A stretch of 64,000 nt of DNA. It comes from an uncultured SAR86 cluster bacterium (GTDB lineage Bacteria > Pseudomonadota > Gammaproteobacteria > Magnimaribacterales > D2472). The first letter of the stretch is position 1, and the number at the start of each line of letters is the position of its first letter. Under the pieces are notes generated by a model. It was given only the letters and a program-made list of their open reading frames with translations. It did no database searches and was not told where the DNA came from. The stretch is from positions 62,001 to 126,000 of the forward strand of contig CACNUQ010000001.1 of the NCBI GenBank assembly GCA_902623685.1, written 5' to 3'. A program made the translations under genes and the position numbers. Shown here one piece after another: positions 1 to 8,006 of the stretch.

Positions 1-201
1 GACCCATTCTTTCACTTCATCATTAGTAAAATCTTCAAGCCATCTGTATGGGTCGCTTATTTTTTGCCCATGATACTTATCAAAATGAATAATCTCCTTA
101 GATGCAGGAATGCCTATGTCTTTTTTACTACAAGCAGCAATTAGGATTAGTCCAATAATGACGGGCAATAAACTATAAATCTTTTTATTAATGTTTTGCA
201 T
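1..201 (-). CDS. Prolyl oligopeptidase family (S9) lipoprotein, N-terminal fragment
   Basis: The first 67 codons of a minus-strand gene that runs off the left edge. The product begins with a basic, hydrophobic leader ending in the lipobox-like IAACSK, so it is probably an outer-membrane or periplasmic lipoprotein. After the leader comes YHGQKISDPYRWLED, the signature at the start of the beta-propeller/peptidase unit of S9A prolyl oligopeptidases, which cleave short peptides after proline. The catalytic Ser-Asp-His lie outside the window. It is divergent from the transporter at 293, with about 90 bp between the starts. No good Shine-Dalgarno sequence is visible, so the start rests on the signal peptide. 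Confidence 0.8.
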   Translation of the reverse strand, partial: MQNINKKIYSLLPVIIGLILIAACSKKDIGIPASKEIIHFDKYHGQKISDPYRWLEDFTNDEVKEWV

Positions 202-292
202 GGCTCTAGTATATAAGACTTAACATAATCTCTATAAATTTTTGAGGTAACTAAATTTTTACTTTTTATTATATTTATCGTATCTTGAGCCC

Positions 293-1606
293 ATGTCTCC
301 AGTAGATCATTCAGAATCAAATATGCAGAAAGTTGCTCTTACTGCATTGGCTGGTACTAGTATCGAATGGTATGACTTCTTTCTATACGGCGCCGCCGCT
401 GCTTTAGTATTTCCAACAGCATTCTTTGGAGAAGCCACGCCTTCTACAGCTCTGATCTTATCTCTACTAACTTTCGCGGCTGGCTTTATTGCAAGGCCAA
501 TTGGAGGAATTATTTTTGGTCATTACGGCGATAGAATAGGGAGAAAAAAAACTCTAGTAATAGCACTAATATTAATGGGAGTTTCTTCTACCCTCATAGG
601 ACTTTTACCAACCTATGCAATGATTGGAGTTACCGCACCAATTTTACTTACTTCTTTGCGTTTTGTTCAAGGACTTGCAATTGGTGGTCAGTGGGGAGGA
701 GCCATGTTACTGGTTACTGAGAGCGCTCCATCTGACAAAAGAGGTTTTTATGGTGCTTTTGCTCAAGCTGGAGCTCCAATAGGAGTTATCCTTGCAAATC
801 TTGCATTCATTGTCACAAGTTCACTTGTTTCAGAGGAATCTTTTTATTCGTGGGGATGGCGCATTCCATTTCTTGCAAGCGCTATTTTGATTGGAATTAG
901 TATGTATATTCAATTGAACCTTGAGGATACTAAAGCATTTCAAGAACTTCAGCAAAGAAAACAAAACGTTGATACAAAAGAAGAACAAATTAAACAATCA
1001 CCTATTCTTGAGGCAATAAGAAAGTATCCAAATCGAATCGCTTTGGCAGCTGGAGCTTTTCTTTCAATCCAAGTAACCTTTTATATACTTATAGCTTTTC
1101 TTCTTGCATATGGTGTTTCAAGTGCTGAAATATCACGGGATGACATGTTAGCAGCTGTATTAATTGCCTCAGCAATTATGGTTCCAAGTCAATTTATGTT
1201 TTCTCTTATCTCAGATCGTCACGGAAGAAAAGGAATATTTATGACAGGGGCAATACTCACAGGTTTATGGGCATATGCAATATTTCCCCTTGTCGACACC
1301 GGTAATTTTTACCTAATAGTCTTAGCTATTACAATTGGGCTTGTATTTGTAGGCATGATGTATGGTCCCCAGGCAGCATTTTTTACAGAGTTATTTTCAA
1401 CTGAAGTTAGATATTCAGGAGCAACACTTGGCTATCAATTTGGGGCAATTCTTGGAGGAGCATTTGCGCCAACCATTGCCGCATTCTTGTGGAATAACTA
1501 TGGTATTTTTTGGGTCTCTGTTTATATATCTTTTGCCTCCTTATTAACTTTATTTTCCGTGATGGCGCTCACGGAGACATACAAAATTAGCTTAAACGAC
1601 GATTAG
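293..1606 (+). CDS. MFS transporter, metabolite:H+ symporter (MHS) type
   Basis: A 437-residue inner-membrane protein with about 12 predicted membrane spans. SIEWYDFFLYG in span 1 and GHYGDRIGRKKTL in the loop between spans 2 and 3 are typical of the MHS branch (ProP, ShiA, KgtP relatives), which moves carboxylates, betaines or similar small metabolites with protons. A second motif, SDRHGRKG, sits in the equivalent loop of the C-terminal half. The substrate cannot be read from the sequence. Its closest neighbour downstream is the thiamine operon, but the riboswitch lies after this gene, so there is no evidence of shared control. No strong ribosome site precedes the ATG; Met11 is an alternative start. 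Confidence 0.85.
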   Translation: MSPVDHSESNMQKVALTALAGTSIEWYDFFLYGAAAALVFPTAFFGEATPSTALILSLLTFAAGFIARPIGGIIFGHYGDRIGRKKTLVIALILMGVSSTLIGLLPTYAMIGVTAPILLTSLRFVQGLAIGGQWGGAMLLVTESAPSDKRGFYGAFAQAGAPIGVILANLAFIVTSSLVSEESFYSWGWRIPFLASAILIGISMYIQLNLEDTKAFQELQQRKQNVDTKEEQIKQSPILEAIRKYPNRIALAAGAFLSIQVTFYILIAFLLAYGVSSAEISRDDMLAAVLIASAIMVPSQFMFSLISDRHGRKGIFMTGAILTGLWAYAIFPLVDTGNFYLIVLAITIGLVFVGMMYGPQAAFFTELFSTEVRYSGATLGYQFGAILGGAFAPTIAAFLWNNYGIFWVSVYISFASLLTLFSVMALTETYKISLNDD

Positions 1607-1685
1607 AAAAAATTGCACTAAGAATATCTAATATTTTTTAAGAAGCTATATCTTTTTTAAATCAGTTTTAATACTATAAAAAATA

Positions 1686-1772
1686 ATGCAAAGGGGTGGT
1701 CATTTTGGCCTGAGATCTTTTTTTTGAAACCCTTTGAACCTGATCCATACAATAGTGGCGGAGGAATTGCAT
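1686..1772 (+). promoter_or_regulatory. TPP riboswitch (THI element) overlapping the start codon
   Basis: Contains the conserved TPP aptamer blocks in order: GGGGTGG (1693-1699), CCTGAGA (1719-1725), ACCCTTTGAACCTGATC (about 1729-1745) and the 3' block GGCGGAGGAA (1757-1766). The outer P1 helix can form from ATGCAA (1686-1691) and TTGCAT (1767-1772), which takes in the first two bases of the receptor ATG. The ribosome site GGAGGA (1760-1765) lies inside the conserved 3' block. Binding of thiamine pyrophosphate should therefore block translation directly, without a separate expression platform. No terminator hairpin is seen between aptamer and gene. Confidence 0.95.
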
Positions 1773-3876
1773 GCAAACCAACATAAATATTTTTTTCTTA
1801 CTTCTCTTTATCCCCTTAAGCATTAATTTGTTTTCTGAGAATATTGAGGAAATTGTAGTAAAAGGTGATTGGCGTGAGTCAAGCATTCTTGAAGAGGATT
1901 CAAGCATTGTAATTTTGAATTCAAAAATTTTAGATTCGCAACCTATCAAACATTTTGAAAACCTCTCATACTTAGTTCCAAATTTAAATTTTGCTGCTAG
2001 TGATTCAAGGGCAAGACATTTTCAAATCAGAGGCATTGGTGAGAGGTCTGGTTATGAAAGAACTCCCAATTCAGCTGTTGGATTCATAATTGACGATATT
2101 GATTATTCAGGTCAAGGTGGTATTGCAACCACTTTTGATGTTGATCAAATTGAAGTTCATAGGGGGCCTCAGGGATCAAGAATAGGCTCCAATGCTTTGG
2201 CAGGGTTAATTTATGTTCAAACAAAAGAACCGACTGATGAGTTTGAAGGAATTAGTGAGATAACATACGGAGATTTTGGGACTTTAAGTACAGGTATTGC
2301 ATTTGGCGGTCCGTTAAAATCAAATAATAATCTTACCTATAGATTTGCATTGCGCAAAGATTATTCCGATGGATTCAGAAAGAATTTATTTCTAGGAAAA
2401 TCCAATACATCCAAAAAGGATGAAAATACTTTTAGATTTAAATTCAATTGGAAAATAAGCAACGAAACTTTAGTTAAACTTCTCATAACCCAAATAGATT
2501 TAAATGATCCTGCTGATATTTGGACCATAGATGGAAGTTTAAATACTCTTTCTGATAGACCAGGGATGGATTCTCAAAAAACTAATGGATTTGGCATAAA
2601 ACTTTCTCATGCATTTAAAAATTTTGGATTCCAAAGTCTAACCAGTATCACCGATACAGATGTTGAACTAAGTTACGATGCAGATTGGGGTAATGCTAAT
2701 TCTCATTTTCCTTATACATATGATTATTATTCTGAAACATTAAGAACTAGAGAAACATTTAGTCAGGAATTTCGATTAGTTTCAGATGCTGCAAATTTTA
2801 ATGATGGTCTTAATGCGGAATGGGTATTAGGCATAAGTTATTTTGATGTCAAAGAAATCAACATAAAAAATGATGACGGTATATACGGAGACCCCTCTGA
2901 TCCATTTGGGCCCTATGCAAGCCAGTCCTCTTCGAAAAGTAACTTTTCCTCTGAAAATTATTCACTTTTTGGAAATCTTGATTACTTTATTAGTGAGAAT
3001 ACAAAGTTTTCTATTGGTGCAAGATTGGAAGCTTATGAAGCAAAGTATTTTGACTCATATGGAGAGTCGTTCAACCCTTCAGATAATATGTCCGGAGGCA
3101 AAATCTCACTTAGTAGCTTTTTGAATGATCACTTGAATATTTTTGTTAGTGTAGCCAGAGGGTTTAATCAAGGTGGTTTTAATCTCAATCTTGGTTTAGA
3201 CCCAAATTCTCAAAATAATAATTTGTATTTTGATCCTGAGTTTCTTACCAATTACGAATTTGGCCTCAATGCAAAAACATTAGATTCAAAAATCAATATT
3301 TCTTCGGTTATTTTTTACTCTGATCGATCAGATCAACAAGTTCTAATATCCACTCAAGTTGATCCAACCGATCCCAATACTTTTTCCTTTCTTACTCAGA
3401 ATGCTGCAGAAGGAACAAATTTTGGACTTGAGTTAAATCTAGATGCTCAACTTAATGAATATTTAAATATCTTTACAAGAGTTGGATTACTAAAAACTGA
3501 AATTAAAAATTGGAAGTCCCGTCCAGATCTTGAGGGAAGGGCTCAAGCACATGCCCCCGAAAAAAGTTATGCCTTTGGAGTGAATTGGTTAATTTCTGAC
3601 AAAGCATCATTAACCATAGACATTACTGGCAAAAGTGCTTTTTACTACTCAGATTCCCATAATAATAAATCTCAGTCATATGCATTAACAAATTTTAGTT
3701 ATGAATATGCAATTGATAATTGGACCTATTCTTTGTGGGCAAGAAATATTTTTGATGAATATTACTCAACCAGAGGTTTCTATTTTGGAAATGAAGCTCC
3801 AAACTTCGAAGACACATTATATGAGCGTCATGGCGATCCAAGGCATGTCGGTCTAAGTGTAAGATATGATTTTTGA
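1771..3876 (+). CDS. TonB-dependent outer-membrane receptor, probably for thiamine
   Basis: A 701-residue TonB-dependent receptor. It has a signal peptide (about residues 1-22), a TonB-box-like EEIVVKG just after it, a plug domain (about 35-150, with QIRGIG and EVHRGPQGSRIGSNALAG) and a 22-strand-type barrel ending in RYDF, with the terminal Phe expected of outer-membrane proteins. Family members bring large or scarce ligands across the outer membrane using TonB energy. The TPP riboswitch at its start and the PnuT-like permease overlapping its end (11 bp) indicate thiamine or a precursor or phosphate ester as ligand. The ligand is inferred from context; the receptor class is clear. Confidence 0.92.
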   Translation: MQTNINIFFLLLFIPLSINLFSENIEEIVVKGDWRESSILEEDSSIVILNSKILDSQPIKHFENLSYLVPNLNFAASDSRARHFQIRGIGERSGYERTPNSAVGFIIDDIDYSGQGGIATTFDVDQIEVHRGPQGSRIGSNALAGLIYVQTKEPTDEFEGISEITYGDFGTLSTGIAFGGPLKSNNNLTYRFALRKDYSDGFRKNLFLGKSNTSKKDENTFRFKFNWKISNETLVKLLITQIDLNDPADIWTIDGSLNTLSDRPGMDSQKTNGFGIKLSHAFKNFGFQSLTSITDTDVELSYDADWGNANSHFPYTYDYYSETLRTRETFSQEFRLVSDAANFNDGLNAEWVLGISYFDVKEINIKNDDGIYGDPSDPFGPYASQSSSKSNFSSENYSLFGNLDYFISENTKFSIGARLEAYEAKYFDSYGESFNPSDNMSGGKISLSSFLNDHLNIFVSVARGFNQGGFNLNLGLDPNSQNNNLYFDPEFLTNYEFGLNAKTLDSKINISSVIFYSDRSDQQVLISTQVDPTDPNTFSFLTQNAAEGTNFGLELNLDAQLNEYLNIFTRVGLLKTEIKNWKSRPDLEGRAQAHAPEKSYAFGVNWLISDKASLTIDITGKSAFYYSDSHNNKSQSYALTNFSYEYAIDNWTYSLWARNIFDEYYSTRGFYFGNEAPNFEDTLYERHGDPRHVGLSVRYDF

Positions 3877-4459
3877 ATATTTTCAAACCCATTGGCTGGA
3901 ATTAACAGCAGTTATTTTAGCCATCCTCTATCTTTTATTAGCAGTAAGACAAAATATCTTATGCTGGCCAGCTGGAATTATCAGCTCTATTTTATATTTT
4001 TTTATCATGAAGTCGGCAGGGCTATATATGGAGGCATATCTGCAGATTTTTTATGTTTTTATGGGTTTTTATGGTTGGTCACAATGGAACAAAGTTAACA
4101 ACAAGTTTTTTATTGTAAATACCTGGAGTCGATTAAAGCATTTTTACGCTATTTCTCTGGTTTTGATTCTTTCAATTTCATCAGGCTTATTTATGCATTC
4201 CTATACTGATGCAGCTCTTCCATTTTTCGATGCATTTGTAACGTGGGGAGCAGTTATTGCAACTTATATGGTGGCAAAAAAATTAATTGAAAATTGGATT
4301 TATTGGTTTGTAATTGACACTATTTCAATATTACTTTTTATATCAAGAGGCCTCTTACCTACAGCTTTTTTATTTGGACTCTATTTAGTCATAATATTTT
4401 TTGGGTATAAATCTTGGAAAAAAATTCTAGATACAGGCAATGAAATCACTGCTAAATAA
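3866..4459 (+). CDS. pnuT: PnuT/PnuC-family vitamin permease (thiamine)
   Basis: A 197-residue polytopic membrane protein with about seven spans. The N-terminal half carries the PnuC-family pattern NILCWPAGII followed by LYMEAYLQIFYVFMGFYGW. PnuC proteins are facilitated-diffusion carriers for vitamin precursors that become trapped by phosphorylation; members under TPP control are called PnuT and carry thiamine. The gene overlaps the receptor by 11 bp and the kinase by 20 bp, so the three are almost certainly one translationally coupled operon behind the riboswitch. The thiamine assignment is inferred from that control and not from the pocket residues. Confidence 0.9.
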   Translation: MIFEYFQTHWLELTAVILAILYLLLAVRQNILCWPAGIISSILYFFIMKSAGLYMEAYLQIFYVFMGFYGWSQWNKVNNKFFIVNTWSRLKHFYAISLVLILSISSGLFMHSYTDAALPFFDAFVTWGAVIATYMVAKKLIENWIYWFVIDTISILLFISRGLLPTAFLFGLYLVIIFFGYKSWKKILDTGNEITAK

Positions 4460-5219
4460 AATTGAATCTATACCGGGAGCTTTTACTTTAAAGGATAAGC
4501 TTTCATCAAGTCTAATTTCTGAAGTTTACGAATGCACCTATAACCAAACTAAGGCAGTAATAAGATTTGATCTTCCTGCTGCTTCTAAGTTAGCAATTGA
4601 TCGAGAAAATGAGGCCATAGTTCTAAATAACATTTTTGATTTAGGCATATCTCCATCTCTGATTTATTTTGATCCATCAGCAGGAATAATGATTTGGAAG
4701 TATATTGCTGGAACCAAGCCGGTTTTTGATCAAGAAAAATCTAATACTTTTTCTTTGATAGATTTAGGCAGGTCTCTTGCTTGTATTCATAGTTCGCCAA
4801 TACCTGCAAATTCAAAAAATATTTTTAGAGATTCTATGAATTTGTATGAAAGTCTACTTGAAGAAAGTCAAAATGAAATGTTCTTTAGGACAGCATCTGA
4901 TTTGTATAATGAGTTAGTTGATGATGGAGTAAAGATGGTTTTTTCTCATAATGATTTACATTCTGGAAATTTAATCTGGAACTCAAAATATTATTTTCTT
5001 GACTGGGAATTTTCTAGCAGCAACCATCCTTGTTTTGATATTGCATCATTAGTAAGAAGTTTTAATTTAAATGAAAATCAAATTCGTTTTCTTTCAAAAG
5101 GTTACCAGCCTAATGATGAAATTTTTAATTTTGATGTTCTACAAAAATGGATAACATTTATAGATTTCCTTGATCAGATTTGGGAAATTGCACTAACAAA
5201 ATTATCAAAAAATCTATAA
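4440..5219 (+). CDS. APH/choline-kinase-fold kinase, probable thiamine kinase
   Basis: A 259-residue aminoglycoside-phosphotransferase-fold kinase. The catalytic loop is FSHNDLHSGNLIW and the metal-binding motif is FLDWEF, followed by PCFDIASL, as in choline/ethanolamine and ThiK-type kinases. It overlaps the permease gene and is under the same TPP riboswitch. The simplest role is phosphorylating imported thiamine to trap it in the cell, which would suit a PnuT facilitator. A choline-type kinase recruited for another substrate cannot be ruled out from sequence alone. Confidence 0.82.
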   Translation: MKSLLNKIESIPGAFTLKDKLSSSLISEVYECTYNQTKAVIRFDLPAASKLAIDRENEAIVLNNIFDLGISPSLIYFDPSAGIMIWKYIAGTKPVFDQEKSNTFSLIDLGRSLACIHSSPIPANSKNIFRDSMNLYESLLEESQNEMFFRTASDLYNELVDDGVKMVFSHNDLHSGNLIWNSKYYFLDWEFSSSNHPCFDIASLVRSFNLNENQIRFLSKGYQPNDEIFNFDVLQKWITFIDFLDQIWEIALTKLSKNL

Positions 5220-5257
5220 AATTATTTACTAGTTATTTTCAATTAAGGTTTATAATT

Positions 5258-5734
5258 TTGAAAAAGTTTTTCTTAGTTTCCATAATATTCACACTAATAA
5301 TTTCGGCTTGCAGTCAGGCACCAGACGTTGAGGCTAATTTAAATCAAGCAGAGGCTTTTTTAGAAAAAAATTTATTAAATAATGATGTGATAGAGGTAGA
5401 GCCAGGCCTTCAGTATATGGTGTTAGATTCTTTTGAGGATTCTTCATTGCATCCAAATTTATCAGATACTATTACAGCTGATTTTCATGGAACGCTTATT
5501 GACGGATCAGTTTTTTGGAGCTCTATTGAGATAGGTGAGCCTTTAACTATTCAGCTTTCACAATTAATCCCTGGATGTCAAAAAATAATTTCTCTTATGC
5601 AGGAAGGTGATTTTTGGCGAGTCTTTATTCATCCCGATCTTGCATATGGCAAAGAGGGCAGGCCAACCATACCCCCTAACTCTGTTCTAATATTTGATAT
5701 TACGCTTCACTCGATTCAGCAAAAAAATTCCTAA
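5258..5734 (+). CDS. FKBP-type peptidyl-prolyl isomerase lipoprotein
   Basis: A 158-residue lipoprotein with one FKBP domain. The TTG at 5258 is chosen as start because it gives MKKFFLVSIIFTLIISACSQ, a clean lipobox leader, and follows AAGG at a suitable distance; longer in-frame starts run back into the kinase gene. The domain shows DGSVFWSS, IPGCQKIISLMQEGDFWRVF and AYGKEG ... IPPNSVLIFDITL, the usual FKBP pattern; the common FDSS is here FWSS. Such proteins speed proline isomerisation during folding of envelope proteins. It starts 38 bp after the thiamine-operon kinase and may be read through from it, though its function is unrelated. Confidence 0.88.
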   Translation: MKKFFLVSIIFTLIISACSQAPDVEANLNQAEAFLEKNLLNNDVIEVEPGLQYMVLDSFEDSSLHPNLSDTITADFHGTLIDGSVFWSSIEIGEPLTIQLSQLIPGCQKIISLMQEGDFWRVFIHPDLAYGKEGRPTIPPNSVLIFDITLHSIQQKNS

Positions 5735-5777
5735 AGTTATGACAAAATATCACTTTTAAGTTCATAATAGCTACCAA

Positions 5778-5975
5778 ATGTTAGTAGAAAAATTCTTTGA
5801 TCATATTACAAATTGGAGTAAATTTTGGTTTGGATTAATTTTCCTTGGAAGTATTATTAATGAACTGGCTAATCAATCCGGCATGTTTGTCTCTGTACCC
5901 AGTTTATACCTCTGGACATATGGTTTAGGTGCAATGATAGGCTTAATAGCAAAAATTCGGGGAGCATGGTTTTGA
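5778..5975 (+). CDS. Small two-span membrane protein
   Basis: A 65-residue protein with two hydrophobic stretches (about residues 15-30 and 43-58) and few charges. I do not recognise a family. Its stop overlaps the start of the desaturase gene in a TGATG arrangement (5973-5977), so the two are probably translationally coupled, and it may help or anchor the desaturase. No Shine-Dalgarno sequence is obvious before its ATG. It could be a lineage-specific gene. Confidence 0.6.
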   Translation: MLVEKFFDHITNWSKFWFGLIFLGSIINELANQSGMFVSVPSLYLWTYGLGAMIGLIAKIRGAWF

Positions 5976-6868
5976 TGAACTCTAAAGATGTTTCAGCTGA
6001 ATTTTCATTTGAAAAAGAAAAAGCGATAGCTAAAAGTTTCTCTCAGAGGTTCCAATGGGAAATGATTTTAATTGGAATAGGGCAGGCTGTGATTTGGTTG
6101 TCACTATGGCCCTTAGTCATTAAGGGAATTGTCCCTCTATGGGCTGGGTTTTGTATTGCAAGTCTATGCGCTTGCTTTGCGTATTTACCATCGCATGAAT
6201 CTCAACATGGAAATTATTCTCGGGGCAATCCTAAAATGAGATGGCTTGACTCACTTGTTGGGCACATAACACTTATCACACTTATATCTCCATACGAGAT
6301 CCTAAGAGTTACTCACATGAAACATCATGCCTATACAAATGATCATGAGAAAGATCCCGATTATCTAAGCGCTCACTCTGGGTCTCTAATGAAGACAATA
6401 AAAAGGGCTGCGGATGGTTCATCTGTATCTGATTATGAAAAATGTCTTGAAGTTTTTGCAAATGATAAAAACTTTGTAAATTCTTATACAAAAGCCATAC
6501 CTATTGCATTGCTATACAGAGCAACTTTGCTCACTTTAGTTCTCATTTTTCCTTTAGAGACTTTGCTGTTGTGGTGGATACCAGCAAAGATTGGAACTGT
6601 ATATACAGTTGTATTTTTTGCCTACCTTCCCCACCTTGGAACCTCAAAAGGGCGATATCAAGATACGCGTTTTTGGTCGCATTGGATGCCAAGATATTTC
6701 AATCATTCTATGCAACTACATTTTATTCATCATCTCCATCCAGGCATTGGTCACTACGATGAACCAAAAGCTATTGAGGCTCTCAAACCATTCTTGCAAG
6801 CAAGAGGTGTTCCAGGAGCAGATGAAATTCCAGATAGAATAACCTTTAATCCCTTAATTAAAATATAA
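5975..6868 (+). CDS. Membrane fatty-acid desaturase/hydroxylase family
   Basis: A 297-residue integral membrane di-iron enzyme. Three histidine boxes are visible: HESQH, HMKHHAYTNDHEKD and HFIHHLHP. These bind the two irons in fatty-acid desaturases, carotene hydroxylases/ketolases and alkane hydroxylases. The hydrophobic stretches before box 1 and between boxes 2 and 3 fit the four-span topology. The ATG at 5975 is preferred over one at 5966 because GGGGAG ends at 5964, about 10 bp upstream, and it overlaps the preceding stop. The substrate is not evident; a lipid desaturase or a carotenoid-modifying enzyme are both possible. Confidence 0.82.
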   Translation: MNSKDVSAEFSFEKEKAIAKSFSQRFQWEMILIGIGQAVIWLSLWPLVIKGIVPLWAGFCIASLCACFAYLPSHESQHGNYSRGNPKMRWLDSLVGHITLITLISPYEILRVTHMKHHAYTNDHEKDPDYLSAHSGSLMKTIKRAADGSSVSDYEKCLEVFANDKNFVNSYTKAIPIALLYRATLLTLVLIFPLETLLLWWIPAKIGTVYTVVFFAYLPHLGTSKGRYQDTRFWSHWMPRYFNHSMQLHFIHHLHPGIGHYDEPKAIEALKPFLQARGVPGADEIPDRITFNPLIKI

Positions 6869-6923
6869 CTTATATTTTTATTTTTAGTGATCTAGCGAAT
6901 AGCTAATCCAATAAAATTATGCT

Positions 6924-6954
6924 CTGAGAAATTTTAATTTCTTAGTTGTATAAT
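6924..6954 (+). promoter_or_regulatory. Promoter -10 box with a palindrome over the -35 position
   Basis: A perfect TATAAT lies at 6949-6954, about 24 bp before the proposed ATT start at 6978. No TTGACA-like -35 is seen. Instead 6924-6945 is a near-perfect inverted repeat, CTGAGAAATT/AATTTCTTAG around a TT centre, with one G-T pair. This could be an operator for a repressor or activator, or a weak hairpin ending the upstream desaturase transcript. The short leader implied by this -10 fits translation starting at 6978. Confidence 0.45.
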
Positions 6955-6977
6955 CTTTCGCTTGGAGGAAATAAAAA

Positions 6978-7751
6978 ATTAAAATTGTAGTTGTAAGCGG
7001 CGGTTTTGACCCAATTCATTCGGGCCACATAGAGTATTTTAAATGTGCTAAAAATCTAGGTGATTATTTAATAGTTGCTCTTAATAGCGATGAATGGCTG
7101 AATAAGAAAAAAGGTAAATTTTTCATGCCGTTTCGTGAGCGAGAAATCATAACTCAAAACTTAGAGATGGTTGATGAAGTCATAAGCTTTGAAGATGATG
7201 AGAAAGGCAGTTGTTGTGATGCCTTGGAAAAAGTAAAACTAAACTATCCTGAAGATGAAATCATTTTTTGTAATGGAGGTGATAGAGGTGCTGAAAATAT
7301 TCCTGAAATGAATGTTAAAGGTGTATCTTTTAAATTTGGAGTTGGAGGAGAACAGAAGATCAATTCCTCTAGCATTATTCTCAGAGAATGGCAGCATGAA
7401 AGCGAGGAGAGGGTTTGGGGTAAATTCTACAATTTATTTCAAGATCATAGACTAAAATTAAAAGAGCTTGTTGTGCAACCAAATCAAGGTATGTCATTTC
7501 AAAGACATCATCAAAGAAGTGAAATATGGTTTGTAAGTAGAGGATCTTGCATTGTGAGACATAGCCTTGACGGTCCAGAGAATGTGAATGAAACAAATCT
7601 TTCAACTGAAGACGTATTTCATATTAAACAAGGTGAATGGCACCAATTAATAAATCCATTTGAGGAATCATGCCATATCATAGAAATACAATATGGAGAG
7701 TTGACCAGTGAGGAGGATATAGAGCGGCTATTTTATTATGATAAAGATTAA
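6978..7751 (+). CDS. Nucleotidyltransferase-cupin fusion with probable ATT start
   Basis: A 257-residue protein with two domains. Residues 1 to about 130 are a cytidylyltransferase-like Rossmann domain with GFDPIHSGH (residues 9-17), the nucleotide-binding HxGH motif. Residues about 140-257 are a cupin like the C-terminal domain of type II mannose-6-phosphate isomerase, with MSFQRHHQRSEIWFV and GEWHQLINP. The first ATG is codon 50 and would delete the HxGH motif. The reading frame is open back to ATT at 6978, which has GGAGG at 6964-6968, nine bases upstream; TAA lies two codons before it. No ATG, GTG or TTG occurs in that stretch. The product may prime a sugar- or polyol-phosphate by nucleotide transfer, but the substrate is unknown. 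Confidence 0.78.
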   Translation: MKIVVVSGGFDPIHSGHIEYFKCAKNLGDYLIVALNSDEWLNKKKGKFFMPFREREIITQNLEMVDEVISFEDDEKGSCCDALEKVKLNYPEDEIIFCNGGDRGAENIPEMNVKGVSFKFGVGGEQKINSSSIILREWQHESEERVWGKFYNLFQDHRLKLKELVVQPNQGMSFQRHHQRSEIWFVSRGSCIVRHSLDGPENVNETNLSTEDVFHIKQGEWHQLINPFEESCHIIEIQYGELTSEEDIERLFYYDKD

Positions 7752-7913
7752 TTAATCTTTGAGCTTTTCTTCAAGCTCTTCTACTCTTTTTTCAAGTTTT
7801 CTAAACTCTGATTCTTTTATAAATCCAGAGTCTTGCATAAATTTCTCTAAGGCTGGCTTTAACATTTTTTCCATGCCCTTAAGATCACCTGCCATTTTTA
7901 ATGGATTGAACAT
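7752..7913 (-). CDS. Small coiled-coil protein (53 residues)
   Basis: An open frame of 53 codons on the minus strand, filling the gap between the nucleotidyltransferase and DoxX genes. Upstream of its ATG is AAGGAGACAATT, a strong ribosome site at ideal spacing, which is the main reason to call it. The product starts MFNPLKMAGDLKGMEK and ends in a charged heptad helix, FRKLEKRVEELEEKLKD. This recalls the C-terminal coiled coil of UbiK/BMFP-type accessory proteins, but the match is too short to assign. Its stop codon immediately follows the convergent stop at 7751. Confidence 0.7.
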   Translation of the reverse strand: MFNPLKMAGDLKGMEKMLKPALEKFMQDSGFIKESEFRKLEKRVEELEEKLKD

Positions 7914-8006
7914 AATTGTCTCCTTATAAATTTCAATATGGGGGTTTTTTCTATATTTCCAATTCTTTTCGTTGCATCATATACAATAAATAAAAACGGA
8001 GTTCAT

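Noticed and set aside
1674-1949. A 91-codon minus-strand open frame over the riboswitch and receptor start
   Set aside because: It covers the TPP aptamer and receptor signal peptide in antisense; no motif or ribosome site supports it.
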